From: Desulfobulbus sp.
GTDB taxonomy: Bacteria; Desulfobacterota; Desulfobulbia; Desulfobulbales; Desulfobulbaceae
Assembly: GCA_031280615.1 (NCBI GenBank)
Contig: JAITGO010000017.1
Span: 558,001 to 622,000, forward strand
Direction of reading: 5' to 3'
DNA length: 64,000 nucleotides
Shown: one piece after another, positions 37,330-46,999 of the stretch
How positions within the stretch are numbered: the stretch's first letter is position 1
Layout of the letters: each line of letters begins with the position of its first letter
The notes under the pieces: model-generated
Told to the model about the DNA's origin: nothing
What the model saw: only the letters and a program-made list of their open reading frames with translations
Databases searched by the model: none
Made by a program: the position numbers and the translations under genes

Positions 37330-38340
37330 GTGAGGATAGCCCTTGACGCCATGGGTGGCGACCGGGGGGCAGAGATGGCAATCCAAGGCGCACTTGCCGC
37401 GGTTCGGGAGAAAAGCGATCTCCAAGTCATCTTGTTGGGGCCCCGTGCTTTGTTGGAAGAACAAGTTGCTGGCCATTCGTCGGGTTGGGATGGGTTTCGG
37501 GAGCGGATAACGATTCATCACGCCCCCGAGGTCATCACCATGGACGATTCGCCGGTCGAAGCCGTCCGTAAGAAAAAAGAGGCGACCGTTATGGTCGGCT
37601 TTGATCTCGTCAAGAATGGCGAAGCGGACGCTTTGGTTTCGGCCGGTAACTCCGGTGCCACCATGGCGGCGGCTATCAGAAAGCTCGGTCGGCTGCCTGG
37701 GATTTCTCGACCGGGGATTGCCAGCTTTTTTCCAACCGTGAAAAAACCGGTGATGCTGATGGACATTGGGGCCAATGTCGATTGCCGCCCCCAGCATCTC
37801 TACCAGTTCGCGGTGATGGCCTCCTCCTGCTCGCGTTTGTTGCTCAACTATGACCGGCCACGGGTCGGCTTGTTGAGCATCGGCGAGGAAACGGGCAAGG
37901 GCAACGCCCTAGTGAAGGAAACCTACGACCTGCTGAAGCAGAGTCCGCTCAATTTCATCGGCAATGTCGAAGGCCGCGATGTCTACAAGGGCGATGTCGA
38001 TGTTATCGTTTGCGACGGGTTTGTCGGCAATATCTCCTTGAAAATCAGCGAAGGGCTGGCCGATGCGGCCATGCAGATGCTCAAACGGGAAATCATGAAA
38101 ACCTGGCGGGCCAAAATCGGATATCTGCTGATTCGCGAAGCCTTTGCCGGATTCAAAAAACAGGTAGATTACGCCGAATACGGCGGTGCCCCGCTTTTGG
38201 GTATCGATGGAACGGGCATCATCTGCCATGGCGCCTCCAATGCCGTCGCTATCCGCAATGCCATCGAAGTTGCCGCCAACATGGTGCGCAACCGTGTCAA
38301 CGACGCCATTGTACACACCCTTGGCGAATACGCTGCCTGA
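37330..38340 (+). CDS. plsX: Phosphate acyltransferase PlsX
   Basis: PlsX converts acyl-ACP to acyl-phosphate, the donor for the first acylation of glycerol 3-phosphate. The 336-residue protein starts IALDAMGGDRGAEMAIQGAL and contains ALVSAGNSGATMAAA and GVPLLGIDG-like (GAPLLGIDGTGIICHGASN) motifs of the family. The start codon is GTG, eight bases after the rpmF stop. It is a peripheral membrane enzyme. Confidence 0.95.
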   Translation: MRIALDAMGGDRGAEMAIQGALAAVREKSDLQVILLGPRALLEEQVAGHSSGWDGFRERITIHHAPEVITMDDSPVEAVRKKKEATVMVGFDLVKNGEADALVSAGNSGATMAAAIRKLGRLPGISRPGIASFFPTVKKPVMLMDIGANVDCRPQHLYQFAVMASSCSRLLLNYDRPRVGLLSIGEETGKGNALVKETYDLLKQSPLNFIGNVEGRDVYKGDVDVIVCDGFVGNISLKISEGLADAAMQMLKREIMKTWRAKIGYLLIREAFAGFKKQVDYAEYGGAPLLGIDGTGIICHGASNAVAIRNAIEVAANMVRNRVNDAIVHTLGEYAA

Positions 38341-38355
38341 CAGCAGACTGTTTAC

Positions 38356-39333
38356 ATGACAAAAGCCGTTATTCTCGGTACCGGTTCCTGCCTGCCGGAG
38401 AGAGCGCTCTCCAATGCCGACATGGAACGGATGGTCGAGACCTCCGACGAATGGATCACCAGCCGTACCGGCATTCGCAATCGCAGGATTGCAGGTCCTG
38501 GCGAACAAAACTATCAATTGGCGACTAAGGCCGCGCGCCGGGCGCTGGCGGTGACCGGCATTAAACCCGAGGAATTGGATCTGATCGTGGTCGCGACCAT
38601 TTCCTCCCACATGATCATGCCGTCGACCGCCTGTTTCGTCCAGGCCGAGCTGGGGGCGGCTAACGCCTTTGCCTACGATATCAGCGCTGCCTGCGCCGGA
38701 TTCACCTACGGCCTTGATCTGGCAAGCAATTATATCCAGAATCGTCCGGAGATGAAGATTTTGGTGATCGGGGCGGAAACGCTTTCGGCGCGGATCAACT
38801 GGGAAGACCGGAATACCTGCGTGCTTTTCGGGGACGGCGCGGGAGCGGTGATCGTTGCCGGCGCGAACGACGGAAGAGGCGTGTTCGGCAGCAATCTGCG
38901 TGCCGATGGTAAATTGTGGAACCTGCTCTGCATGGACAGTCCGGAAAGCTGCAATCCTGACTTGCGACAGGAGGACTGGCAGGGGGCTTTCATCCGCATG
39001 AACGGCGGCGACATTTTCAAGCATGCCGTGCGATCGATGGAAGATTCGGTGACCAGTCTGTTGCGGCAACACGACCTTACCATCGACGACATCGACCTGA
39101 TGATTCCCCATCAGGCCAATATCCGTATCCTCAACAATTTGCGTGAACGGCTGGGAATACCCGAGGAGCGGGTGTTCGTCAACCTCAGTCAATATGGCAA
39201 CACCTCGGCGGCCAGTATCCCCATCGCCTTGGACGAGGCGCACAGGCAGGGGCGGATGGCCCGTGGAGATATTGTATTGTTATGTACCTTTGGCGGCGGT
39301 CTCACCTGGGGATCGCTGCTCTTGCGCTGGTAA
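38356..39333 (+). CDS. fabH: Beta-ketoacyl-ACP synthase III
   Basis: FabH starts fatty acid synthesis by condensing acyl-CoA with malonyl-ACP. Catalytic Cys113 lies in DISAACAGFTYGL, the His in MIPHQANIRILN and the Asn in QYGNTSAASIPIAL. Length 325, as usual. It follows plsX by 15 bases in the operon. Confidence 0.95.
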   Translation: MTKAVILGTGSCLPERALSNADMERMVETSDEWITSRTGIRNRRIAGPGEQNYQLATKAARRALAVTGIKPEELDLIVVATISSHMIMPSTACFVQAELGAANAFAYDISAACAGFTYGLDLASNYIQNRPEMKILVIGAETLSARINWEDRNTCVLFGDGAGAVIVAGANDGRGVFGSNLRADGKLWNLLCMDSPESCNPDLRQEDWQGAFIRMNGGDIFKHAVRSMEDSVTSLLRQHDLTIDDIDLMIPHQANIRILNNLRERLGIPEERVFVNLSQYGNTSAASIPIALDEAHRQGRMARGDIVLLCTFGGGLTWGSLLLRW

Positions 39334-39352
39334 GTGACGAAGGAGAGAATTC

Positions 39353-40501
39353 GTGGATTATTTATTCACTGAGCAACAACAGATGATTATCGACACCGCT
39401 CGGGAAATAACCAATGAGAAAATTATCCCGGTGCGGGCCGAACTTGATGAAAAGAATCAGTTTCCCCGTGAAATTCTTCAGGATATTGCCAAGGCCGATC
39501 TGTTCAGCATCTTCGTGCCCGAGGAATACGGTGGCTTGGGCGGCGGCTGTTTTGAGATCGTATTGGCTATGGAAGAGTTGGCACGAGGCTGCGTCGGGGT
39601 GGCAACCAGCTTTGCCGCCAGTGCCTTGGGCATCTTTCCGGTCATGATCGCCGGCAGTGACGAGCAGAAACAAAAATACCTACCGGAAATCGCCAGCGGC
39701 AGCCGTTGGGCCGCCTTCGGCTTGACAGAGGCCAACGCCGGCAGCGACGCCTCGGGTATCCGGACTACCGCCGTGGAAGATGGCGATTTCTGGGTATTGA
39801 ACGGGACCAAGCAATGGATCACCAATGGCGGCGAGTCGCAGATTTATAGCATTGTGGCCCTGACCGACCCCAGCAAGGGTGCCCGTGGCGCATCCATTTT
39901 CGTGGTCGAGGATGGGGATCCCGGTTTTTCCTATGGCAAGAAAGAAGACAAAATGGGCATCCGCTCCTCCTCGACGCGGGAACTAATCATGAAAGACTGT
40001 CGCATTCCCAAGGACAGACTGGTGGGACGGCGGGGGACCGGATTCATCACGGTCATGAAAACGCTCGACATGTCCCGGCCCGGTATCGCCTCGCTGGGGA
40101 TCGGGCTGGCTCAAGCGGCCCTGGATGAGGCTGTGACCTATGCCAAGCAGCGGGTCCAATTCGGCCGACCGATCATTTCCTTCCAGGCCGTACAACACAT
40201 CCTGGCCGATATGGCCATCCAGCTTGAAGCCGGCCGGGCGCTGGTGTATGCCGCGGCCAAACATATCGACAACCATCCCAAGGATATGTCCAAAGTCTCT
40301 TCCATGTGCAAGGTCTTTGCCACCGACATGGCCATGAAGGTCACCACCGATGCCGTCCAGGTTTTGGGTGGTTATGGCTACATGAAGGAGTATCCGGTGG
40401 AAAAAATGATGCGCGACGCCAAGATCCTCCAGATCTACGAGGGTACGAACCAGATTCAGCGCAATGTCGTCGGCCAGGAATTGAACAAAGAATACTCCTG
40501 A
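39353..40501 (+). CDS. Acyl-CoA dehydrogenase inside the fatty-acid synthesis operon
   Basis: The 382-residue flavoprotein has the standard fold: helical N terminus, FAD-binding GLTEANAGSDASG and WITNGG segments, and the catalytic base Glu363 in LQIYEGTNQIQR, matching short/medium-chain enzymes. It exchanges electrons with ETF, encoded right after it (etfB, etfA). A degradation-type enzyme between fabH and fabG is unusual; no fabI/fabK/fabV or fabD gene is in the operon. It might therefore run in the reducing direction on acyl-CoA, or link membrane lipid synthesis to beta-oxidation (inference). GTG start. Confidence 0.9.
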   Translation: MDYLFTEQQQMIIDTAREITNEKIIPVRAELDEKNQFPREILQDIAKADLFSIFVPEEYGGLGGGCFEIVLAMEELARGCVGVATSFAASALGIFPVMIAGSDEQKQKYLPEIASGSRWAAFGLTEANAGSDASGIRTTAVEDGDFWVLNGTKQWITNGGESQIYSIVALTDPSKGARGASIFVVEDGDPGFSYGKKEDKMGIRSSSTRELIMKDCRIPKDRLVGRRGTGFITVMKTLDMSRPGIASLGIGLAQAALDEAVTYAKQRVQFGRPIISFQAVQHILADMAIQLEAGRALVYAAAKHIDNHPKDMSKVSSMCKVFATDMAMKVTTDAVQVLGGYGYMKEYPVEKMMRDAKILQIYEGTNQIQRNVVGQELNKEYS

Positions 40502-40515
40502 GCGATGGACTCATT

Positions 40516-41295
40516 ATGAAGATATTCGTCTGTGTGAAACAGGTTCCCGATGCCAAGGATGTCCGGCTCGATCCGAAGACCAACACCCTGGCGCGAGAAG
40601 GGGTAGAATCGATCATGAATCCCTATGATCGCCATGCCTTGGAAGAGGCGGTGGCGATTAAGGAAAAATTGGGGGGAACGGTGACCGTGGTCACCATGGG
40701 CCCGCCCCAGGCCGAGGCGGTGCTTCGCGAATCCATTGCCTGCGGTGCCGATGAGGGAGTGTTGATTTCCGACCGTGCCTTTGCCGGCGCCGATACCTGG
40801 GCCACGTCCTATACCCTGGCCAAGGCCGTGGAGACTTTGGGCGGTTTTGACCTGATCCTGTGCGGCAAACAGGCTATCGATGGCGATACCGCTCAGGTCG
40901 GGCCCGGTTTGGCGTATCGCCTGAACCTGCCGTACGCCGCCTGTGTGCAGAAAACCCGCCAGGTGTCCGCCGAGGCCATTGAGGTCGAACGGATGATGGA
41001 TGATGGCTATGATGTACTCCGGCTGCCGTTGCCGGCCCTGTTGACCGTGGTCAAAGATATCAACGAACCCCGGGTCGCTTCCCTGAAAGGCAAAATGAAG
41101 GCCAAAAAGGCGGAAATCCACCAACTGTCCGCAGCTGACATCGGTGCGGACCCACAATGCATCGGTCTTGCCGGCTCGCCCACCCAGGTCGTGCGGGTTT
41201 TTTCGCCCGAGCCCCGAGGTGACCGCCAGATTTTTTCCGGCAGTGTCGATGAACAGGTGGACCAACTGGTGGCCTGTCTTAAGGCGCATCTCTAA
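40516..41295 (+). CDS. etfB: Electron transfer flavoprotein, beta subunit
   Basis: The 259-residue subunit starts KIFVCVKQVPDAKDVRLDP and has the nucleotide-binding GKQAIDGDTAQVGPGLA, of the kind common in ETFs of anaerobes, including bifurcating ones. Its partner etfA follows by 42 bases. It probably accepts electrons from or supplies them to the acyl-CoA dehydrogenase just upstream. Whether it bifurcates cannot be judged by eye. Confidence 0.93.
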   Translation: MKIFVCVKQVPDAKDVRLDPKTNTLAREGVESIMNPYDRHALEEAVAIKEKLGGTVTVVTMGPPQAEAVLRESIACGADEGVLISDRAFAGADTWATSYTLAKAVETLGGFDLILCGKQAIDGDTAQVGPGLAYRLNLPYAACVQKTRQVSAEAIEVERMMDDGYDVLRLPLPALLTVVKDINEPRVASLKGKMKAKKAEIHQLSAADIGADPQCIGLAGSPTQVVRVFSPEPRGDRQIFSGSVDEQVDQLVACLKAHL

Positions 41296-41337
41296 GCGGG
41301 CCGACGTTTTATTTTTCAACAACCGGAGTAGTGGTTC

Positions 41338-42528
41338 ATGCTGATAATCGATAGCGACAAGTGTACCGCCTGCGGCGTTTGCGAGAGCAGCTGCGCCTTT
41401 GGGGCTATCAGCGTCCAGGCGGATTGCGCCGTGGTCAACGAATCGTGCACGCTTTGCGGCGCGTGCGTGGAGAATTGTCCCGAGCAAGCCTTGCGGATAG
41501 AAACTGCGGCAAAGCGTGTCCAGGCCGATTTGGGTGAATACGCGGGTATCATGGTCTTTGCCGAATATCGCCACGGCAAGATCGCTCCGGTCAGCTATGA
41601 ACTTCTAGGCATTGGGCGCAAGCTCGCGGACCAGCGCGGTGTGAAGCTCAGTGCCGTTCTGCCCGGCGGTTTAGTGAGCGATCTGGCCCAAAGCCTGATC
41701 GCCGCCGGTGCCGATATCGTGCTCTTGGCCGAACATCCCCTGTTGGAGCAGTTTCGCGAGGATTTCTATGCCAAAGTGTTGGAGTCGGCCATCCGCAAAC
41801 GTAAGCCGGAAGTGGTTTTGGCCGGTGCCACCGCCATCGGCCGTTCGGTCGTTCCCTATGTGGCCACCGCCATCAATGCCGGTTTGACCGCCGATTGCAC
41901 GCGTCTGGAGATCCGCGAGGAGGATGGCATGCTGCTGCAGACCCGGCCGGCTTTCGGTGGCAACATCATGGCCACTATCGAATGCCCGCAGACCCGGCCG
42001 CAGATGGCCACGGTCCGGCCCAAGGTCATGGCCCCTGCCGAACCGGACGCTACCCGCACGGGCGAGGTGATTTTTCTCCAACTGCCAACGGAACTCCTGC
42101 AATCAAGGGTTGAAGTGCTCGAAACCGTGGTCAATACTGAGGATCAGGTTAATATCCAGGAGTTCGAAACCCTGGTTGCCGGCGGCCGTGGACTGGATTC
42201 GGCCAAAGGATTCGCCTTGATCCGGGATTTGGCTGCAGAGTTGGGCGGCGCGGTGGCCGCTTCCAGGGCCGCGGTCGATGCGGGCTGGATTCCCTATCCG
42301 CATCAGGTGGGCCAAACCGGCAAGACGGTCAGCCCCAAACTGTACGTCGCCTGCGGCATCTCCGGGGCGGTGCAGCACGCGGTGGGCATGCAATCGGCTG
42401 AAATTGTGGTGGCCATCAACCGCGACAAGGATGCCCCTATTTTCGACATCGCCACCTATGGCGTGGTCGGCGATTTGTACGAGGTGGTGCCCCGCTTGAT
42501 TCAACGTTTGCAGGAGATCAAGAAATGA
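41338..42528 (+). CDS. etfA: Electron transfer flavoprotein, alpha subunit with N-terminal 2[4Fe-4S] ferredoxin domain
   Basis: The first 60 residues form a bacterial ferredoxin-like domain with two complete cluster motifs (Cys9-12-15-19 and Cys37-40-43-47). The rest is a typical EtfA with the FAD-binding LYVACGISGAVQHAVGM and AINRDKDAPIFDIATYG motifs. EtfA with such an extension is known from anaerobes, for example in the caffeyl-CoA reductase complex, where ETF takes part in electron bifurcation with ferredoxin. So this complex might couple NAD(H), acyl-CoA and ferredoxin (inference). The stop overlaps the fabG start by four bases. Confidence 0.93.
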   Translation: MLIIDSDKCTACGVCESSCAFGAISVQADCAVVNESCTLCGACVENCPEQALRIETAAKRVQADLGEYAGIMVFAEYRHGKIAPVSYELLGIGRKLADQRGVKLSAVLPGGLVSDLAQSLIAAGADIVLLAEHPLLEQFREDFYAKVLESAIRKRKPEVVLAGATAIGRSVVPYVATAINAGLTADCTRLEIREEDGMLLQTRPAFGGNIMATIECPQTRPQMATVRPKVMAPAEPDATRTGEVIFLQLPTELLQSRVEVLETVVNTEDQVNIQEFETLVAGGRGLDSAKGFALIRDLAAELGGAVAASRAAVDAGWIPYPHQVGQTGKTVSPKLYVACGISGAVQHAVGMQSAEIVVAINRDKDAPIFDIATYGVVGDLYEVVPRLIQRLQEIKK

Positions 42529-43274
42529 CGCTCGACGGAAAAATTGCTTTGGTCACCGGCGGCAGCCGGGGAATTGGCCGGGCCATCTCGGTACGCCTAG
42601 CCGCCAGGGGAGCCACTGTGGGAGTGAATTATGTGGCGAATCCGGCCGCAGCCGAAGAAACGCTGCGCCAGATTGAAGCCGCCGGCGGCAAGGGCTTCAT
42701 GGTCCGCTTCAATGTGGCCGATGCCGAAGCGGTTCAGGAGAGCATTAAGGAGATCGTTGCTGCCCATGGTCAGGTCGACATTCTTGTCAACAACGCGGGC
42801 ATTACCCGCGACGGCCTGGTGGCACGCATGAAAGACGAAGAGTGGGACAGTGTCCTCGATACCAATCTGAAGGGTGCGTTTCTCTGCAGCAAAGCCGTGA
42901 TGCGCGCCATGATGAAGAAACGATGGGGCCGGATCATCAACATTTCGTCGGTGGTCGGTTTTGTCGGCAACAGTGGCCAAGTCAATTATGCCGCCGCCAA
43001 AGCGGGGCTGACGGGCTTGACCAAATCATTGGCGCGGGAGCTGGCAGGGCGGAATATCACCGTCAACAGTGTCGCCCCCGGATATATCGTCACCGACATG
43101 ACCGACGGCCTCACCGAAGACGTTCAGGAAGCGCTCAAGGCGCAGATCCCCCTCGGGATTTTGGGAACGCCGGAAGACGTTGCCGCGGCGGTCGCATTCC
43201 TGGCGTCGTCTGACGGAAGTTACATCACCGGTCAGACCTTGCATGTCAATGGTGGAATGTACATGGGCCATTGA
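42525..43274 (+). CDS. fabG: 3-oxoacyl-ACP reductase FabG
   Basis: This 249-residue short-chain dehydrogenase reduces 3-oxoacyl-ACP with NADPH. The cofactor motif is VTGGSRGIGRA, the NNAGITRD segment follows, and the catalytic Ser-Tyr-Lys are in ISSVVGFVGNSGQVNYAAAK. The C terminus (TGQTLHVNGGMYM) is the canonical FabG ending. It overlaps etfA by four bases. Confidence 0.94.
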   Translation: MTLDGKIALVTGGSRGIGRAISVRLAARGATVGVNYVANPAAAEETLRQIEAAGGKGFMVRFNVADAEAVQESIKEIVAAHGQVDILVNNAGITRDGLVARMKDEEWDSVLDTNLKGAFLCSKAVMRAMMKKRWGRIINISSVVGFVGNSGQVNYAAAKAGLTGLTKSLARELAGRNITVNSVAPGYIVTDMTDGLTEDVQEALKAQIPLGILGTPEDVAAAVAFLASSDGSYITGQTLHVNGGMYMGH

Positions 43275-43351
43275 CAAAAGATGTCCGAGTATCTACATAT
43301 TCGGACATTGTTTTGCCTTAAGAACAACAAGACTACGTGAGGAGAAGAACA

Positions 43352-43585
43352 ATGGCTGTTGAAGATAAAATGATTGATATTATCGTCGAGCAACTCAGTG
43401 TTGATCGCGACAAGGTCGTACCGGGCGCTTCGTTTGTCGACGATCTCGGTGCCGATTCCCTGGACCTGGTCGAGCTGATCATGGCTATGGAAGAGGAATT
43501 CGATGTCGAGATTCCCGATGAAGAGGCGGAGAAAATCGTCACCGTGCAGAATGCCATCGACTTTGTGAACAAGATCCAAGGGTAA
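43352..43585 (+). CDS. acpP: Acyl carrier protein
   Basis: The 77-residue acidic protein carries the phosphopantetheine site Ser36 in [19 protein letters not shown]. The ATG at 43352 has GAGGAGAA upstream. It is the carrier of all acyl intermediates of the neighbouring Fab enzymes; the 77-base gap to fabG is the largest in this part of the operon and may hold extra regulation of this abundant protein. Confidence 0.96.
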   Translation: MAVEDKMIDIIVEQLSVDRDKVVPGASFVDDLGADSLDLVELIMAMEEEFDVEIPDEEAEKIVTVQNAIDFVNKIQG

Positions 43586-43599
43586 GACGAGGAAAGAGT

Positions 43600-44838
43600 G
43601 TGAAACGACGGGTCGTTGTTACAGGGATTGGCTTGGTCACGCCGCTGGGGATTGGAACCGAGCAGACGTGGCAGGCGCTGGTCAACGGGCAGAGCGGAAT
43701 CGGACCGATTACCCGCTTTGACGCGTGCGATCAGGCCTCGCAAATAGCCGCTGAAGTGAAGGGGTTTAACCCCGAGGCGTGGTTTGAGAAAAAACAAGCC
43801 AAGAATCTCGATCTTTTCGTGCAATATGCGGTAGCCGCCGCGGACATTGCCTGGAAAAATAGCGGCCTGTCGATCACCGACGACAACATCAACCGGGTTG
43901 GGGTCATAACCGGTTGCGGCATGGGCGGCCTGCCCACCATTGAAGAATACCATGGGGTATTGGTCAATAAGGGGCCCCGCAAAATTACGCCGTTTTTCAT
44001 CCCGAGGGTGATCCCCAATATGCCCTCGGGACATATTTCCATGCGATTGGGCTGCAAAGGCCCCAATCTGTGCCTGACCACGGCTTGTGCGGCCGGTACC
44101 CACGCCGTGGGCGAGGCCTTTCGCCATATTGCTCACGGCGATTGCGACGCAGCTGTCACCGGTGGAACCGAATCGGTCATCTGCCCCCTGGCCGTGGGCG
44201 GATTCGGCGCTATGAAGGCCCTTTCCACCCGCAACGACGATCCCACGGTCGCCTCCCGGCCTTTTGACCGGGATCGGGACGGTTTCGTCATCTCCGAGGG
44301 GGCCGGCATGATGGTGCTGGAGGAATTGGAGTCGGCCAAGCGGCGGGGTGCCACCATCTACGCCGAGATTATCGGCTATGGCCAGAGCAGCGATGCCTAT
44401 CACATCGCGGCACCGCCCGAGGATGGCGAAGGGGCGGCCCGGTGCATGGCGGCCGCCTTGCGGGATGCCGGTCTCAATCCTGAGAGCATCGATTACATCA
44501 ATGCACACGGCACCTCCACCCCACTCAACGATAAATGCGAAACCCTGGCCATCAAAACCGTTTTTGGGGACCATGCCTACAAATTGGCGATTAGTTCCAC
44601 CAAATCGATGACCGGGCACATGTTGGGCGCTGCCGGTGGCATTGAGGCGGCTTTCACCGTTTTGAGCCTGCACCATGGCCTTCTGCCGCCAACCGCCAAT
44701 CTCCACAATCCCGATCCCGACTGCGATCTGGATTACGTGCCCCTGGTGGCCCGGGAACAGAAAATTACGACCGCCATGTCCAATTCATTCGGTTTTGGCG
44801 GTACCAATGGCGTGGTGATCTTCCGGCGTTTTGCCTGA
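43600..44838 (+). CDS. fabF: Beta-ketoacyl-ACP synthase II
   Basis: FabF elongates acyl-ACP by condensation with malonyl-ACP. Cys163 is in [11 protein letters not shown], and the two His in [11 protein letters not shown] and [12 protein letters not shown] complete the active site. Length 412; GTG start 14 bases after acpP. The ending [15 protein letters not shown] is the classical KAS II ending. Confidence 0.95.
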   Translation: MKRRVVVTGIGLVTPLGIGTEQTWQALVNGQSGIGPITRFDACDQASQIAAEVKGFNPEAWFEKKQAKNLDLFVQYAVAAADIAWKNSGLSITDDNINRVGVITGCGMGGLPTIEEYHGVLVNKGPRKITPFFIPRVIPNMPSGHISMRLGCKGPNLCLTTACAAGTHAVGEAFRHIAHGDCDAAVTGGTESVICPLAVGGFGAMKALSTRNDDPTVASRPFDRDRDGFVISEGAGMMVLEELESAKRRGATIYAEIIGYGQSSDAYHIAAPPEDGEGAARCMAAALRDAGLNPESIDYINAHGTSTPLNDKCETLAIKTVFGDHAYKLAISSTKSMTGHMLGAAGGIEAAFTVLSLHHGLLPPTANLHNPDPDCDLDYVPLVAREQKITTAMSNSFGFGGTNGVVIFRRFA

Positions 44839-44861
44839 TCAGCAAGCCAGGAGGAGGGAGC

Positions 44862-45287
44862 ATGAACATCGCGATTGGTTGTGACCATGCCGGTTTCGAC
44901 CTGAAGAAAGTGATTGTCCCGATCATTGAGCAGGCTGGGCACACGGTTGTCGATCTGGGCTGTTCATCGGTGGAATCGGTCGACTATCCCGATTTTGCCA
45001 ATAGGGTCTGTGCGACCATCGGCGAGGGGCATTGCCAAGGTGGCATCTTGATCTGCGGCACGGGTATTGGCATGTCGATCGCCGCGAACCGCCACCGTCA
45101 CATCCGGGCGGCGCTCTGCCACGAATCCTTCACAGCGCGCATGAGCAGAGAACATAACGATGCCAATGTGTTGTGTCTGGCCGCCCGGGTAGTGGGGAGC
45201 GCCCTTATCCAGGAGATTGTCAAGGTCTGGTTGACAACTGAATTCGCTGGCGGCCGTCATCTCCGCAGGATCGAAATGATGGGGTAG
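44862..45287 (+). CDS. rpiB: Ribose-5-phosphate isomerase B
   Basis: RpiB interconverts ribose 5-phosphate and ribulose 5-phosphate. The 141-residue protein starts [13 protein letters not shown] and has the catalytic Cys in [16 protein letters not shown] and the phosphate-binding [21 protein letters not shown]. Cooperates with ribB, which uses ribulose 5-phosphate, although it lies elsewhere. It is the last gene before a strong terminator. A GGAGGGAG site precedes the ATG. Confidence 0.93.
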   Translation: MNIAIGCDHAGFDLKKVIVPIIEQAGHTVVDLGCSSVESVDYPDFANRVCATIGEGHCQGGILICGTGIGMSIAANRHRHIRAALCHESFTARMSREHNDANVLCLAARVVGSALIQEIVKVWLTTEFAGGRHLRRIEMMG

Positions 45288-45314
45288 CGCTTCTTTTTTT
45301 CGCGAGACAGTTCG

Positions 45315-45352
45315 AACCGGTACGCTTTTTTGCGAAAGCTGCCGGTTTTTTT
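45315..45352 (+). terminator. Rho-independent terminator at the end of the fab-rpiB operon
   Basis: AACCGG (45315-45320) pairs with CCGGTT (45342-45347), enclosing a second stem GCTTT/AAAGC, followed by a run of T residues to 45352. Confidence 0.75.
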
Positions 45353-45399
45353 ATTGCAACGGTTCCATCCCTCCCGTGGAAAACAGTGCGGGGTATATC

Positions 45400-45864
45400 A
45401 TGAAATGTCCCTATTGCGGCCATCTGGATAGCCGGGTGATCGATTCCCGGATTAACAAGGACAAGACCATCACCCGCCGCCGCCGAGAATGCGATGCCTG
45501 CCAACGGCGATTCACCACCTACGAACGCATCGAGTTGACCCTGCCCATGCTCATCAAAAAGGATGGCAGGCGGGAATCGTGGGACCGTGGCAAGATCGTT
45601 GTCGGACTGGAAAAGGCGTGCGAGAAACTGGCGGTCAGCATGACCGATATCGATGCCTTTGTCGATGCCATCGAGCAGAAGCTGCAGGACTACGGCGGTA
45701 AGGAGATTCCCACCAGCCAGATCGGCGAATGGGTGATGGAGGCCCTGCCAACGCTGGATGAGGTCGCCTATGTCCGCTTTGCCTCGGTTTACCGGCAGTT
45801 CAAGGATGTCAACGAATTCATGGACGAACTGAAGCTTTTCCTTGGCGAGAAGGGAAAATACTGA
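45400..45864 (+). CDS. nrdR: Transcriptional repressor NrdR
   Basis: NrdR binds NrdR boxes before ribonucleotide-reductase genes and senses ATP/dATP. The 154-residue protein starts with the zinc ribbon [17 protein letters not shown] ... [15 protein letters not shown], followed by an ATP-cone domain (about 48-138). The ATG at 45400 fits the invariant MKCPYC start. The ribD gene begins 13 bases on, so both share a transcript; no NrdR-regulated reductase gene is in the window. Confidence 0.95.
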   Translation: MKCPYCGHLDSRVIDSRINKDKTITRRRRECDACQRRFTTYERIELTLPMLIKKDGRRESWDRGKIVVGLEKACEKLAVSMTDIDAFVDAIEQKLQDYGGKEIPTSQIGEWVMEALPTLDEVAYVRFASVYRQFKDVNEFMDELKLFLGEKGKY

Positions 45865-45877
45865 AACCGTGCGCGCC

Positions 45878-46999
45878 ATGGAAAAACAGCATATCCCCTA
45901 CATGGAATTGGCCTTGGACGAAGCCCGCAAGGGACTGGGGCGCACCTCGCCGAATCCTGCGGTCGGGGCGGTGATTGTCAAGGATGGCGTGGTGGTAGGC
46001 CGCGGCTACCACAAAAAGGCGGGTACCCCCCATGCCGAGGTCAATGCGCTGGCCGATGCCGGTCCTCGAGCCGCGGGGGCGACCATCTACGTGACCTTGG
46101 AACCTTGCAATCATACCGGCCGCACTCCACCCTGTACCGAAGCTATCCTCCGCAGTGGCATCGCCAAGGTGGTCATAGGTATGACTGATCCCAATCCCCG
46201 GGTGGCGGGAGGCGGTGGCCAATATTTGGCATCGCGGGGCATTGCGGTGTACAGCGGAGTGCTTGAACAGCAATGTCGGGCGCTGAATTATCCGTTTATC
46301 AAACATACCGCCACCGGCCGGCCATGGGTTCTGATGAAGGCTGGGCTGAGCCTTGATGGTAAAATAACCTTCCGCCAGCGGTTTGGGGAAGCGATCACCG
46401 GCCCTGAAGCGCAACGATATGTGCATCGTCTGCGCAATCGGGTCGATGCCATTCTGGTCGGGGTGGAAACGGCGATCATCGACAATCCCAGCCTGACCAC
46501 CAGGATTGAAGGGGAACCAGAGATACGCGATCCGCTGCGCGTCGTGCTCGATACCGCCCTGCGGTTGCCGCCGGAGGCGCGTATGCTGCACCAGGCCTCT
46601 GCAGCCGAAACCTGGATTGTTTGTGGAGAAGATGCGCCTAAAGAACGGGAAACACGCCTGATCGACCAAGGGGGGAGGGTATGTCGCGTTGCGATAGATG
46701 GCGAGGGGCGGGTGGAATTGTCAGCCGCGCTTTGTCTGCTGGGCGGCCACAATATCACCTCGTTGTTGGTTGAAGGAGGCGCCCGTGTGCATGGCGCCTT
46801 TTATAGCCGGCGTTTGGTGGACGAGGCCGTTCTGATGTACGCGCCATTCATCATCGGTGATAACGGCACGCCTCTGGTGCGTGGCTACCGGTTGGAAGAT
46901 GGCCGTGCGCATGCGCCGTTTTTGCACGACATCTCGGTTGAACTGCTCGGCAGCGATATCCTGGTCAGAGCCCTGACCGAAGCCTCTCGTCATGATTGA
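45878..46999 (+). CDS. ribD: Bifunctional diaminohydroxyphosphoribosylaminopyrimidine deaminase / 5-amino-6-(5-phosphoribosylamino)uracil reductase
   Basis: RibD catalyses the second and third steps of the pyrimidine branch of riboflavin synthesis. The 373-residue protein has an N-terminal deaminase domain with the zinc site HAE in TPHAEVNAL and EPCNHTGRTPPC, then a reductase domain (about 150-370) with KAGLSLDGKI and LLVEGGARVHGAF. The ATG at 45878 was chosen as the first that puts the conserved MELALDEARKG at its usual place. Unlike ribB it has no FMN riboswitch. Its end overlaps the convergent ParB-like gene by about ten bases. Confidence 0.93.
   Translation: MEKQHIPYMELALDEARKGLGRTSPNPAVGAVIVKDGVVVGRGYHKKAGTPHAEVNALADAGPRAAGATIYVTLEPCNHTGRTPPCTEAILRSGIAKVVIGMTDPNPRVAGGGGQYLASRGIAVYSGVLEQQCRALNYPFIKHTATGRPWVLMKAGLSLDGKITFRQRFGEAITGPEAQRYVHRLRNRVDAILVGVETAIIDNPSLTTRIEGEPEIRDPLRVVLDTALRLPPEARMLHQASAAETWIVCGEDAPKERETRLIDQGGRVCRVAIDGEGRVELSAALCLLGGHNITSLLVEGGARVHGAFYSRRLVDEAVLMYAPFIIGDNGTPLVRGYRLEDGRAHAPFLHDISVELLGSDILVRALTEASRHD

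Noticed and set aside
37909..39243. 444-codon minus-strand open frame
   Set aside because: Antisense to plsX and fabH, both certain genes.
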